DNA of 61,009 nucleotides from Diphasiastrum complanatum (GCA_029204225.1 MU833108.1:1-61009), one strand, 5' to 3'. Shown: positions 23,526-34,980, numbered from the stretch's first letter. Notes: a model not told the origin generated them from the letters alone. Program-made: numbers and translations.

Positions 23526-24503
23526 TGTATTTGAGGAGAAAGTTCTTCTCACTCAGAATGTTAGAAGGTGATTATGTTCATAATCATATAACTCAATTCA
23601 AGACTCTGTTGGAGCAAACTGCAACAATAGGTTCGGTGGTCGAAGATTCGGATGCTATCATGACCTTATTGTCTAGCTTGTCGTCGTCTTATGAAAACTA
23701 GGTGATGATGATCTTGACTCACTTAGATATAACTTTGACCATAGTCATAACAACGTTGTTGTAGGAGGGAACTCAAAGGAATGGAGCATCCATCAACGAC
23801 TCGCAAGCTCTGTTCTCCAAGAAGAATTCAAAGAAGTAACAAAAGAAGAAGGTTGTCAGCAGACAATTTGACAGCAATCAGAAGCAATCACAAGAGCAAA
23901 GTCTGAACCAGAATCAACAACTTGCTCAAAACAAAAAAAGAATGTTCTGCAAATATTGCAAAAGGACGAATCACGAGATCCAAGACTGTCAAATCTTGAA
24001 GTTTAACAACAAGAAAGAGGTAGACCAACAAGCCGATGCAATTATCGATTTGAAGCAAAATGTCAAAGATAATGACGAGCAAAATGTCTTCATGGTAAAT
24101 CATCACCATGTTGAACAAGTTGAGAAATGGTTCCTCCATTTTGGAACGACACAACACATGACAAGGCGTCAAGAATGGTTTTGTCGATTATTCGGCTTAC
24201 AACACCAAGAAATTCGTTCACCTCGGAGACAACAGCTGACACATGATAGAAGATGGAAGTACTGTTAGACTGAATTTTCAGCATGGACTGTTGAAGTTCA
24301 TACCAAATGTATTGTATGTCCTGAATCTGACGAGAAATCTATTGTCGGTCAGTCGAATTATTGATTTAGGACATAAGGTAGAGTTCAATCAAATTCATGT
24401 AAAATACTTGATAAATGTAAGAAAGTTCTTGCAAAGGGATGGTGAAGAACAAGTTTCTTTGAAGACACTGATTTTCCTCATCTCTCCTTTTCAAAAATTA
24501 TAA
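23526..24503 (+). pseudogene. Ty1/copia copy C: gag-protease fragment
   Basis: Gag tail KLYLRRKFFSLRMLEGDYVH (23522 on) and AIMTLLSSLSSSYEN are related to copy B (6322-7804). An in-frame TAG follows SYEN, and more stops come after it. The zinc knuckle CKYCKRTNHEIQDC (about 23948) is intact. The protease motif reads WFLHFGTTQHM where WFLDSGATQHM is expected, so the catalytic Asp is His. A frameshift precedes NVLYVLNLTRNLLSVSRI (24305-24360), the conserved post-protease stretch. Nothing of integrase follows. Confidence 0.85.
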
Positions 24504-25087
24504 CCATTTGAAAGGATTGTGTTCTAGCAAACACATTGATGAATGTACAGACCTTGACTATGTTATAAAATAATGCGCTTATGTTCCTCTTCTTTTTCTC
24601 TCCCAACCTGAACAAAACCTTAACTGTTGCAAATACAGAATTCTCTTCTTTTGACATGTATGAACTGTGTTCTGTCTCTACCAAATATTGCACAAGCATC
24701 ACGATTTTGTTGGTGTCGACATTTAGTGTTTGAATAGACTGGAAAATCAAGCATCCCGAAGAAAAAAACAAAATCTTAGCATCACAAAGTTGTCTTCTAA
24801 GATCAATCTCATCTGATTGTACACATCACATATACACGGTTAGCAGGACAAAAGTTTAGCACAGATAAAACCTTTTCAATAAAGTCCACAAAATGTACAC
24901 CTTGCCAATTCGTAAGTTAAGCCTTACTATGATCACATTCTTTCATCAACTAAACTTATTCGAATGTCTAAATTATATCTATTTCCCCCGAAGAGGGGCA
25001 TATTTACTATACACTTGGTGTCTGAACAAGGGAAGAGCAAGAAGCCTGGAAGTTCTTTTGGAATGAAGTCACTCTATTGGAATGAAG
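24504..25087 (+). other. Nothing recognised
   Basis: AT-rich sequence between a dead copia and a possible gene fragment; no motif seen. Confidence 0.5.
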
Positions 25088-26100
25088 TCACTCTAGATCA
25101 ACAGGCACTTTGTCAGCCTTATCTTCGTTAATCGTACTCCTTGTTCTTTGATCCGGTTTTACATCAAGAACTGCAACCATGTTTGCTTCCGGCTGACCTT
25201 TCTGGGTGATTTTTCTGAGCCATCCAAGTGCGTGAGGATTGCTTGCCATGTTCACCACAGCTCTCTGAGCTTGAGCTACTGCTTGACGTGTTGACTCCGC
25301 AGCACTTGCTACAACAGGTCTAACTGCTTCCACAGGTACACTTGCACGTTCTTGCAAGATCGCTGCAAAAGCATCCAACAGATTGTGAGTGTCTAACTGA
25401 CTTTTCAATTTAAAATACTGGCACAACAATTGACAGGAGTGATGAGATTAGACATGGAACCATAAGGACCTCAACTTTCTGCTGTATCTAGGATCTTCGA
25501 TTGTGAGATCTGAAACCTCTGCTGTATCCTAATGCAAATCCACTGTCAATCATACTGGACCATGTCTAAGTTTACACATCTAACTTGATTAGAACCCTTG
25601 CCAGCACCAACTAGAGAAACATGAAAAGAACGATTAGAATACCTAGTGTCTGTGATGCTGCAATTACACCCATCTGTCGGATTCCCACTTCAGCAGCTTT
25701 GACAGCTCGTGCTGAGCTTTTAACACCCTCAGAAATTTCCTGACTAAAAGAGCTCACAGACTCGCAGTGAATTTTAGATCACAACAGCAAAGCTTACAAG
25801 TACTAGGCAAGCCAAGCCTGCTGTCATAGAACGTATAAGCATAGTCCAATCATAACAGCATCACATGATTGTTTAAACTGAAAACAACAACCAGTGATAG
25901 AAAACAGCTGAAATCTTCATTACATAAAGTAAATTCATCTAACAGTAAACACCATAACCTCTCAGAACCAAAGCTAATATCAGTTTGAGAACAACATTGC
26001 GGATTAGACCCACAAATATTAGGAATAAACATGAAGGCTCAGTTGCCCGTTCTGCCAGCTGAGACATTTCAAGAATGAGCTGAAGTACATGTGCAAGAAG
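25088..26100 (-). CDS. Possible spliced gene or gene fragment, unrecognised
   Basis: Three protein-like blocks in order on the minus strand, each near plausible splice sites. About 26100-26050 reads LILEMSQLAERATE after TACTTCAG. About 25770-25652 reads EISEGVKSSARAVKAAEVGI through ASQTLG, followed by GTATTC. About 25362-25088 reads ILQERASVPVEAVRPVVASA and onward after CTTTTGCAG, ending VPVDLE-stop. The composition (Ala/Val/Glu/Lys helices) and the clean last 90 codons differ from the transposon debris around it. I do not recognise the family. It could be the 3' end of a host gene, a captured fragment or chance. Confidence 0.35.
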
Positions 26101-26502
26101 CAAACTCATGAAGGAGGAAAACTAGAGCTCACACTGTTGCTGGATGCTACCAGAACATGACGGCCGCAGACATTTCTAGAGCAGGAAACTTGAAAGGTAA
26201 TTGCATGAAGAAGGAAGCTCCATGACTCCAATAGAAGCAAAATAAAAATAGGTGAATTGGAATGTCTATGAGCATATCTTTTGGAGAATGAAGATCAACA
26301 GGCAGCCTTGAAAATCTGATGGTAGTCTTTCAAAAAAATTTCAAACACTATAGGGACCCTTTTCTTGTCAAATAGTATTGTTCTGATTGTTTTTAATAGT
26401 TGGAATTTTTCTTAAAACATACATTTTTTCCTTTTTAGGGCCAAAAAACAATATACAGTACTCTATATATACTGTCTCCATAAAAAATATATCATATAAT
26501 AC
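26101..26502 (+). other. Nothing recognised
   Basis: AT-rich flank ahead of a GT/TA microsatellite; no coding or structural signal seen. Confidence 0.45.
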
Positions 26503-26536
<34 letters not shown>

Positions 26537-26735
26537 CAAACATGAGGGTCCAGGGCGGACGCGGCCTTTTGGCGTCCGCTTCTGGCTCCCGGACCCGGAC
26601 ACGTCTGACCCCCGGACCAAGGTTCGATGCGTCCATTTTATTTTTATTTATTTTTATTTTTTGGACGTTGGACGCATCCAGCTGGTGCATCCAGCGTACG
26701 GACGCGGACGCGTCTGGTACCCGGACGCATTTTTT
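26503..26735 (-). repeat. GGACGC-rich GC module D1 ending in GT/TA repeats
   Basis: A dense cluster of GGACGC/GCGTCC words (26557, 26571, 26628, 26663, 26700, 26706, 26723) in otherwise AT-rich DNA. It is bordered on the outer side by TATATATATATC and a (GT)n run and on the inner side by an A/T-homopolymer stretch. Modules with the same layout lie at 35246-35319 and 56138-56240 in the opposite orientation. Candidate terminal or subterminal repeat of the X-bearing element. Confidence 0.55.
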
Positions 26736-26778
26736 TTTTCAAAAAAAAGAAAAAGTTTGGCCCCTAAACCCTAAAACG

Positions 26779-26781
<3 letters not shown>

Positions 26782-26872
<91 letters not shown>

Positions 26873-26929
26873 AGAGTTTGAGAGAGAGATATAAACTTTA
26901 GGGTTTAGGGTATAGGGAGGGAGGGACAC

Positions 26930-26968
<39 letters not shown>
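26782..26968 (+). repeat. GA microsatellite, telomere-like words, CAGA microsatellite
   Basis: A GA run of 87 bases (26782-26868), TTTAGGGTTTAGGGTA at 26899-26914, then GA and (CAGA)n at 26932-26968. This lies in the presumed promoter/5' leader of X1. AAACCCTAAA (26766) also precedes the GA tract. Confidence 0.9.
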
Positions 26969-26992
26969 AAGGGTAGAAGAATCCAGTGGGAG

Positions 26993-27397
26993 ATGGCAGG
27001 GCGCACACCAACTGACGTGAGTGTTTTGCCCTGTACCTGTTCGCTTGCAATATAGGCTTCTTTTTTGTTTTTCACAGTTTATTTCCATCGTGGGATTTGG
27101 CTTGACGGTCTTCTTTGTGTGCAGACAAAGAAGCTCCTGGAAGATGTTTGCCGGCACAACGAACGGCATTGGAAGCAAGAAGCATAATTTCACGAGCGCC
27201 AGCGAGAGATAATGGCACCACTACCAAAGCTGCAGCCACGTGCCCTGCGAATCTCGGACCTGCTCCCCCCTACCCCCGCTGGCGAGGGCAAGGAAACACA
27301 GCGGATTGGAATTAACTTCACCGCAGAACAGCTGGTCATGGTCCGGGAAAGGGTCCTTCGTCGTCGGGCCGGCCAGGAGGCAGAGTGACAAAATGAT
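26993..27397 (+). pseudogene. Gene X copy 1 (X1), 5' part, with an intron
   Basis: Unrecognised small protein. ATG at 26993; 8 codons; an intron of 108 bases (27017-27124, GTGAGT...TGTGCAG, phase 0); then KKLLEDVCRHNERHWKQEA, matching RRKLDKDIRRHNERHRKQEA in X3. The second half contains IGINFTAEQLVMVRERVLRR, matching IGMNFTRRQLIMVRERAARR in X3. In-frame stops occur after KQEA and after GQEAE (CGA to TGA). The frame is interrupted at 27397 by the 5.36-kb retrotransposon G1; the last 16 codons resume at 32755. Promoter region rich in GA repeats and telomere-like words. Confidence 0.65.
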
Positions 27398-27749
27398 TGT
27401 AATAGTTCCTAACACCACAGTAGGGCAAACACTAACTGATCCACACAACCTGGCCTACTCCTTGATATAGAGTAAGCCCCTCCTAGCCCAGTGTGAGGAC
27501 TGGTAGCATGCAACTGCCAAGTGTCGGCCACGTGGCACTGACGTGGCCGACTGCACGTCGGGACCCAACTAGGGGCCCTGTCCTGCTGACAGGGTCCTGC
27601 GTTAGGCCCGCCATGGCTATGGACCGTGCTGGGGCACACTACTCACACTGTCTTGCCCTGTTGGTCGTGTACGCTGGACACGACCCTGACTGTGGTATCT
27701 GACCTATCTGTGTTCTCTAGGGTTCGGCACTGGTCACGAGCTCGTAACC
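27398..27749 (-). mobile_element. G1 3' LTR
   Basis: 352 bases; on the minus strand it runs GGTTACGAGCTCG... to ...ACTATTACA. The first base of the usual TG is changed (A to C on the plus strand at 27749). It contains the GTCGGCCACGT/ACGTGGCCGAC hairpin at about 27520-27550. Confidence 0.9.
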
Positions 27750-29307
27750 CTCCCTCCCCCTTTAGAACCGTCTTGGTCCTCTAAGACAAAGTGTGGAAAA
27801 ATCTTGCGAAGGACGCTGCCTCTTTCCCAAGTGGCATTCTCAACAGGCTGATCATTCTACTTGACCAGATATTCTCGGTATAGAGTATGACGAGTTTGCA
27901 TCTCTCTACTATCAAGAATCTCCTCTAGTTCATGTGGGGGTTGCTGAGGATCCAATGGGAGAACTAGAACACTATCCCCTACCAGATTTTCTGATCTGGT
28001 TAAGGCCTTTCGTAACTGACTTACATGAAAGACTGGAAAAACCTTACTACTGTGTGGGAGTTCTAGTTCATAGGTGACCTCGCCTAGTCTCCTACTGATG
28101 GTAAAGGGGCCACAATACCTTGGAGACAACTTAGCACACACTCCTGATTTGAGGGTTTTAGAGTCAACTGGGACTCTCAAGTAGACTTTCTCACCAGTGG
28201 AGAACTGCACATCCCGCCTGTGTGGATCTGATAATGCCTGGCTCGATCTTGAGACTGCCTAATGCTACGCTTAGCAGGTTCTATCATCTAGTTTAGGTCC
28301 TCTAAAAAGTTTCTAGCTGCTTCAACTTTTTCTTGTTTAAACCTTACAGCTGTGGGTGAGCGTGGCTGAAAACCGTACATCAGCATAAATGCGTTATATC
28401 TCGTAGCTGAATGTTTGGTACTGTTGTAAGCAAACTCTAATATCGAGAGATACTCCTCCCAATTAGTCTGCTTCTTGCTGACGTATGCACGAAGCATACC
28501 CTCCAGCACCTTATTTACCCTTTTTGTTTGACCATCCGTCTGTGGATGGTCAGTGGTACTCATATTAAGTTTAGTATGGAGATGATGGAATACTGCCCTC
28601 CAGAAATTTCCATTAGACTTATTGTCCCAGTCACTGACTATGCCGGAAGGTAGACCGTACAATTTAAATAGCCCGTCTACAAACAACCTCGCTAACTCTG
28701 GAGCTCTAACGGTTGTTCTGGTCGGAATAAAATGAGCCATTTTGCTCAGACGGTCAACTGTGACCCATATAGCGTCATTACCCTTTTGGGTTTTAGGCAG
28801 GCCTACTATAAAATCCATGGAGATACTCTCCCATTTACCAGCTGGTATTTCTAAGGGCTGCAACAACCCTCCTGCCTTTAAACGCTCTGCTTTGTTTACT
28901 TGACATTTCTCGCAACTGGTTACATACTGTTGGATGTCCTTTTTCATATTGGGCCAGAAAAATTGCCTACAAAGAAGCTCATAGGTCTTCTGTATGCCTG
29001 GGTGTCCCGCACTAGGATTGTCATGACATTCATATAGGACCTGCTGCCTATAATCCTCTGAATTGGGGACACATACTCTATCTCTATAGAGCAAGTACTC
29101 ATCCTGAATGGAATACTGTTTCCATTTGAATCCTTGAGTCAACTGACCCTCAACCACTGCGGTTTGCTTGGGTAATACAAGCTCAGAATCCTCAACGTCA
29201 TCTGACGTATACTCGGACTCATCATCATCCTCAACAAAAGCTGCCGTATTCTTGGATGAATTGGCACTAGCCCCGGGAACTGGTTCAAGAGTCTGTAACT
29301 GTCTGCT
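27750..29307 (-). pseudogene. G1 integrase and chromodomain
   Basis: Zinc domain (HDNPSAGHPG ... CEKCQVNKAE), catalytic SMDFIVGLP and IVSDWDNKSNG are present. The third catalytic residue is Lys (codon 28522-28524, QTKRVNK), so strand transfer should be abolished. A frameshift near 28230-28290 precedes the GEKVYLRVPVDSKTLKSG block. In the chromodomain the Trp of YLVKWND is a TAG at about 27857. A polypurine tract (AAAGGGGGAGGGAGG) ends the unit next to the 3' LTR. An acidic linker (EDDDESEYTSDDVEDSE) precedes the integrase. Confidence 0.9.
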
Positions 29308-29813
29308 CTAGACTAAGTTCAAGAGGTGTTTTAGATGCTCCTTCCTCGTTTTGCTGTAGACGAGGATGTCATCTAAAAATACGACTACAAATTTACCCAA
29401 GTATGGTCTGAGGACACTGTTCATCAAGGTCATAACGGTACCTGGAGCATTTGTGAGCCCAAATGGCATCACCTTAAACTCATAATGACCATGACGAGTC
29501 CTAAAAGCTATTTTCGGGACATCTTCTGATTTTATACGGACTTGATGATATCCCGATCTGAGGTCTATTTTACTGAAAAACTTAGCCCCGTCGAGTTGAT
29601 CAAACAACTCGTCTGCCCGAGGCATAGGATATTTATTCTTGATTGTGACTTTATTGAGGGCTCTGTAATCTACGCATAGACGCATAGACCCCTCTTTCTT
29701 TTTCACCAATAGGACTGGTGAGGCCCAAGGTGAACTACTGGTCTGAATTTGGCCTTTGCCAAGATAATCTGTTAACTGCCTAGTTATTTCTTCATCCTCT
29801 GTTCGGTTGACCC
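29308..29813 (-). pseudogene. G1 reverse transcriptase, 5' half
   Basis: Carries [43 protein letters not shown] and the catalytic FLDDILVYS (YVDD box variant). It stops after KEHLKHL, where sequence that belongs beyond RNase H is fused on. By comparison with G2 about 0.8 kb (rest of RT plus RNase H) is deleted. Upstream reading is interrupted near 29815. Confidence 0.92.
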
Positions 29814-30345
29814 CTATGGAGGTTTAGAAACAGGTGCTGTACCTGATACTAGGTTTATTACATGATCTACCTCTCTGCTAGGTGGCAAACCATGTGGAAA
29901 ATCTTCAGGAAAAACATCTTTCAATTTAGACAATAAAGTTTCTGATTTACTGATTTTCTGCTGTATAGAACTAGAAATAGAAACTTTAGGAATAAACTGA
30001 AAGTCACATAAGAATACCTGATGGTCGTCGTGTCCGATTAGCTGACAGAGCTCTGAACTGCAGATCATAGGACTGTTGGGAACATTATGCTCTCCATGCA
30101 ACTGGATCTCTCGGCCTTTATGCTGAAAGCTGAGGGTGTTCTCCTAATAATTTCTATGGAGAGAAGGTCCTAAACTGTAGAGCCAATCTCTCCCGAGAAC
30201 AATGTCTGTGCGATCCAGGTGCATTATCTGAAAGTTAATTTCATCTTGGTACCCCTGAATACCAAGATTCAAGTTACTTACCATAGTTTCCCAGATTTTC
30301 TTATCTTCACCCTTAGCTAGTGAAACTATGTACCTATGTTGACTA
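29814..30345 (-). pseudogene. G1 protease-RT linker
   Basis: Reads [15 protein letters not shown], then HGEHNVPNSPM through [19 protein letters not shown], the conserved lead-in to RT. A stop from TAA at 30146-30148 breaks the frame. The protease active-site Asp is missing: a deletion between the PFSFG and ATHNFI-equivalent segments (about 30370) took it. Confidence 0.8.
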
Positions 30346-31622
30346 GGTACTTCTAGAAGTTTAAGTTTTTTAACCAGGGTGTAGATGAAATTATGGGTTG
30401 CCCAAAACTAAAGGGTCTCACTAGCATTGCAGAGGTCAGCTGGCAACAGTGTTCATGATCTTCATGATACACTCTGATCTCGGAAGCTGCCGAGTCATTG
30501 GGGAAACTTACAGTCTGAACAAGATGAACTTGTTTTTTATCTTTTTTATCTTTTTTAGTGAAAGGCCCCTTGGGACACTTGTTTGGCTGTGTGTCCCTTG
30601 CCCATACACACAAAGCACAAACGTTCTTGTTTGGCTTTCTCAAAATCTTATGGTTTTAAGGGCTGTATGAGTGAAGGGCGTTTGTGAGGAGCTTCACTTT
30701 TAAATTTATCTTCTTTCTTTCTTTTTAAAAATTTTTTTTTATGTTGAAAGTCTTTCTGAGGAGGCTGCTCAGAAAGGGGCTGTTGTCTCACCCTCTTCCT
30801 ACCTACTGAATCATCATAGATTTGAGATATCTGAGAGCTTGATCAAGGGTAGTAGGCGAGTTTCTCTGGACCTCTACTTTATATTCATCTTTGAGGCCAC
30901 GGACACATCCCCTGATTTTTTGATAATCATCCATATTTTTAATTTTCAAAATTGCTTCTCGGTACTGCGAGATATATTGGATGAGGGACTTGTCCATTAC
31001 TGTTCTTTCCCAGGCTTCCCAGGCTCTATCAAGTTCATTCTCTGGTAGGAATTCTCTTAGGAAAGCTTCTTCCATGACCGGGGAGTCTGCCTCGTCTCCT
31101 GGAGATTTAACCACCACTTATAGGCCATGGGCCCTAAGGAAAGACTGGCCTCAATTGCTTGCAAATGGTCAGGGGCCTGTTTAAGAGCATGAATGTTCTT
31201 CCATTGCTGAGGAAGGTTTGTAGAATATCTGCGTTTCTATCCTTCTCTTCCCCAATAAAAGTAGGAGGCTTTAAATCTTTAAAAACACTGGGGTGAGACC
31301 ACAAAGTCTCACCCGAAACTGATGGAAGTGGAGAAGGGGATAACTGAGAAGTGGAGGGAAGGCTTCCTTTCGCGGAACTCAAAATCAAACCTTTGAGTTC
31401 AGCGAACGAGTCGTCCACACTGGACTTGAAATTGGCTAATGCCAACTTCAGTTTATCCACTTCTGTTACCAAGTGGAGAAACTGCTCCTTGGTAACCAAT
31501 TCGTAAAGTTCTTCGGCGAATTGTTCTTGTTCTTCCATTTCCATAGGTTCTTTCCCTTTACTGTAAGCCAAGGCTTCTGTTTCAAGTTCGTCGGGGTTGA
31601 TCAGGTCCCTGAGGAGTGGTCA
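30346..31622 (-). pseudogene. G1 gag
   Basis: ATG at 31620-31622 starts MTTPQGPDQP, but a deletion after codon 10 shifts the frame relative to G2. Then come the coiled-coil-like N-terminus (LVTEVDKLKLALANFKSS), the capsid core (FLPENELDRAWEAWERTVMD, DYQKIRGCVRGLKDEY) and a zinc knuckle at about 30590-30630, where CFVCMGKGHTAKQ is followed by a one-base insertion that displaces the last Cys. At least three frame breaks. Confidence 0.88.
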
Positions 31623-32395
31623 TTTTCAGAACTAAAAGAGAGATACCTTAACTTCTGAAAAAAAAGTCAGAAAGACTAATCTACAACTATACAAAGAGGG
31701 AAAGATGACTTGGCTGTTTTTAAGGACTGTACTTCCAAAGAAAATACGAAGAGGAACCCTCTCGGCTCTTTTATCCAACCTACTGTCCCGGAAAATCCCA
31801 GTTTGAAGCTCCAAAATGGTACCAAATTTCCGGTTACTTGACTAGAATAGCTCGCTGGCTTGCTAGCAGACCTGTGGCTCTGAGAAATTCGAATAGAAGG
31901 CGGAAAAGGTGCAAAAAGATCTGAAATCTTTTGCTTTCCCACCTCGCTGGTCTGACAGCTTCTGTGTTGGTTCTGAAAAACCAGATTTGAAGCCCAAATC
32001 CGCTTGCAAATTCTGAATTTTTGGTGGCAGTCTGCTCGCTGATCTGTAGCAAGAGAATCTGATGCCCAAATATCCGAAAAATCTCTGAAAAGAAGGGCAA
32101 AACTTCACCCTCCCTCTTCACTGTCCAGCTACTCGAATTCGGCTCAGAAGTCGCTCTATTCTACTAAAAATTTCCTCCGAAATTCAGATTTGAGGGCCAT
32201 TGCTCCAGCGATGGATCTGCTCGCTGATCTCTGCTCTAAATCCGCTCAAAATTCAGGGAATAGATCTCCAAAAACAGAGGTAAACAGCTGCCTTTCCAGC
32301 GATTTGTCTACCCAAGGAATTCTACTTCCTATCTTCTGATAGTTTTCTCTACTGCTGCTACTAAGCTCCCAAAGATGGAGATGGCTCTGATACCA
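31623..32395 (-). promoter_or_regulatory. G1 5' leader and primer-binding site
   Basis: About 760 bases of untranslated leader with no long ORF, homologous to 47007-47890 in G2. The primer-binding site for initiator Met-tRNA (plus strand GCTCTGATACCA) is at 32384-32395, one base inside the 5' LTR. Confidence 0.85.
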
Positions 32396-32396
32396 G

Positions 32397-32754
32397 TGTA
32401 ATAGTTCCTAACACCATAGTAGGGCAAACACTAACTAATCCACCCAACCTTGCCTACTCCCTGATATAGAGTAAGCCCCTCCTAGCCCAGTGTGAGGATT
32501 GGTAGCATGCAACTACCAAGTGTCGGCCACGTGGCACTGACGTGGCCGACTGCACGTCAGGACCCAACTGGGGACCCTGTCCTGCTGACAGGGTCCCTAG
32601 ACTGTGTTAGGCCCGCCATGGCTATGGACCGTGCTGGGGCACACTACTCACACTGTCTTGCCCTGTTGATCGTGTACGCTGGACATGACCCTGACTGTGG
32701 TATCTGACCTATCTGTGTTCTCTAGGGTTCGGCACTGGTCACGAGCTCGTAACA
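32397..32754 (-). mobile_element. G1 5' LTR
   Basis: 358 bases, TG...CA on the minus strand. It shares the CACGTG-containing hairpin (about 32522-32552) with the other LTRs of this family. The outer edge GAGCTCGTAACA meets resumed X1 sequence at 32755. Confidence 0.92.
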
Positions 32755-33003
32755 ATAATGCACCTGACCGGGACGACAAGTCTGTGGGCTCTTCGGCGCC
32801 CTAGTAATGTAGAGCCCAAACAAAGGTCCAGCCGTATGTGGCGGACTGTTTCTATGTAATTTTTGGGAGTAAATGAGGCGGCATATAGTTAGATAGTAGT
32901 TTACAAAACCGACCCAGCCATATGTGGCGGGATGCGTAATGTTTTTTTGATACGTCTCTTAAATTAATATACAATATGCTTTTTTGGGCAACATGCGCCT
33001 AGT
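32755..33003 (+). pseudogene. Gene X copy 1 (X1), 3' end and 3' UTR
   Basis: After the retrotransposon the X reading resumes with APDRDDKSVGSSAP and a TAG at 32802-32804. The 3' UTR shares GGTCCAGCCGTATGTGGCGG (32826) and the GATACG...AATTAATATA...CAACATGCGCCT end with X2 and X3. The conserved UTR shows that the mobile unit extends beyond the coding part. Confidence 0.65.
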
Positions 33004-33056
33004 TTTCTAAAACGCGATCTTTGTAGTTTAACATATGTAATTTGTGCAATGAGCTG

Positions 33057-33112
<56 letters not shown>

Positions 33113-34980
33113 TGAGTGAGAGAGAGCTCGAATCCGTTCGGATCGGAGCTAGACTGTGCAAAGACCCCTTCCTTTTTGTTTGCATGTTCTTATGCAATTC
33201 TCGTAGTGGAGTCACAATTGGTCTTTCCTGGGATGCTGATATCAGACATACTACTGTGTCGGTCTTCTGGATCTCTATACTGAATGACACGGTTCTGGTG
33301 ACCATTCACTCTTCTGGTGTCCTATTCACTTCTTGATTGTGAGCAGCAGTTTTGTTGCAGTTGTTTTCATCAAGCTATGGAATGGAGGATGCACACCACA
33401 CAAGCACCTCAAAACACGCAGAAATGTTGACCTTTTGTTTGGTTTGGGGTTTAGGGTTTAGGGTACAAACAGCCAACAGAAGGATATCAAATATACTGTT
33501 GAGCAAGATTTTGATGATGATGAAGAGTACAAGCCTTCAGTTAGCCAGGAAGAAAGTTCGAGCTCTTCCCACGCACAAAGAACATGAGTATACTTCTCCC
33601 AAAAAATCTTCTAGTCTTGAGAGAGAGAGAGAGAGAGAGGGAGAGTTTGTTGTCTGAGGAAAGTTCAGTTCTACACTTTCTAGACCTCAATGTGATACAG
33701 CCATTCCAAAGATGATAGTGGGCTACTAAGAAACGGCGTATTGCAACCAAGGTTTAAGGTTGAGGGTCCAGTGATGAAGTTGTAGCATAAGTGATTAGTA
33801 AGCTATTGGGGTTCATCCGGGGAGAAATCGATCTCATTCTATATGACATAGCAGTGTGTAGGTTTAGGATTTAGGGTTTAGGGTTCGGAGCATAAGTAAT
33901 TCGTAAGCTGGGTGTTTGAAGCATCAGTGGGTGTTGTCTCTGAAATCACCCTAAAAGCGTTTGACGTGGATTTGAAGAAGGAGCAATTAATGACTTTCCA
34001 GATAAAATTTGCAGAGTTTGTGTTGTAATGAGCAGATCTTTCACTAATCAGAATGAAAAAAATCTCACTTGTGTATGTACCTTTTTCATGGAGAAGTAGA
34101 ACTGCAATTCTCAAGAAAGCTTCAGCAGCAGAACATTTTTGTTTGCATGTTCTTATGCAGTTCTGGAAGTGGAGTCACAACTGGTCCTTCTTGAAATGTT
34201 GAGCATTCACTTCACCCAAAAATCTTCTGGTCTTGAGCTTGATCTTGCATGCAGTTTACGTAGTTCTGCCAAAGATAGGACGCCTGATTTCGCACCCTAG
34301 CTTACAAATCTTCCTGGCCAAATATGCAGGTGAAATGGGTATTGATCACTACTCCCAAAAGGCAAAAAATGTGAATCTGGTTGACCTGCACCTTGGATAA
34401 CGAACTGTACAAAATGACAATTCCCTAACCCTAAACCTTGATAACGGTCCTTGGACAAAGGAGGCTTTGTTAGCTAGGAGAAAGGAGAAGTTCCAGAAAA
34501 CTTGCCTGGTATTTGTGACTTCACAATTTTTTTGAAACTTATGCCCGTAAAGCATAAGGCACTTGAATTACCTTAGAAGACGTGTACAAATAACAAAATG
34601 AAGCTACAGGCCTCATTGACAGGTCCCTGTCTGTCCTTAGATTGGTTTGTCGTATGAGGAAAGTAAATTTGAAGAATTCCTACTGTGGCAACATGCAATT
34701 TCCCGAGCATTCTGAATTGGTCAAAAGCACAAGGACCTTATGCTCTCAAAAAATCTCATCCTGCGCTCCGATCATCCCATTTTGTTATGCTGCAGCAGTG
34801 ACAGAATTCCTGTTTTCTTTCAGTGTTGCTGTTGGAGTTCATCCCAAAACCCTAAACCTATCTCATCATATAGGCCATAGTACTGTGTAGGTCTTGTACT
34901 TTCGTGTGTTGAATGGCACAGTGGAGCATAAGTAGTTAGTAAGTTGTTGAAGTTCATCCGAGGAGTGGACCTGTATTTAT
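33004..34980 (+). repeat. Diverged internally repetitive tract with telomere-like words
   Basis: A GA run (33062-33109), then recurring blocks: GTTTGCATGTTCTTATGCA at 33178 and 34141; GAGCATAAGTAATTCGTAAG at 33888, with related copies at about 33785 and 34923; ACTGTGTAGGT-like words near 33250, 33853 and 34880; GTTCATCCG at 33812 and 34952. TTTAGGGTTTAGGG (or its complement) occurs at 33449, 33865, 34427 and 34849. No credible ORF. It occupies the place a hAT gene would have if X1 belonged to a two-gene unit. Confidence 0.6.

Larger units (their letters stand above)
27398..32754 (-). mobile_element. Gypsy (chromodomain type) element G1, complete with two LTRs
   Basis: Minus-strand LTR retrotransposon of 5.36 kb: 5' LTR 32397-32754, primer-binding site 32384-32395, gag, protease remnant, RT, integrase, chromodomain, polypurine tract, 3' LTR 27398-27749. 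Flanking 5-mers ATGAT and ATAAT are a one-mismatch target duplication. The insertion splits gene X1, whose reading resumes on the far side. Internal deletions removed the protease active site and the RT-RNase H stretch, so it cannot be autonomous. Confidence 0.92.

Noticed and set aside
26503-27193. Frames made of Arg-Glu or Ser-Leu repeats over GA tracts, and the 140-codon minus-strand frame
   Set aside because: Microsatellite artefacts overlapping X1.
32384-32395. tRNA-like words GCTCTGATACCA (also at 13089, 47891 and, with one change, 53829)
   Set aside because: Primer-binding sites next to LTR edges; no tRNA cloverleaf around them. I saw no tRNA or rRNA gene in the window.
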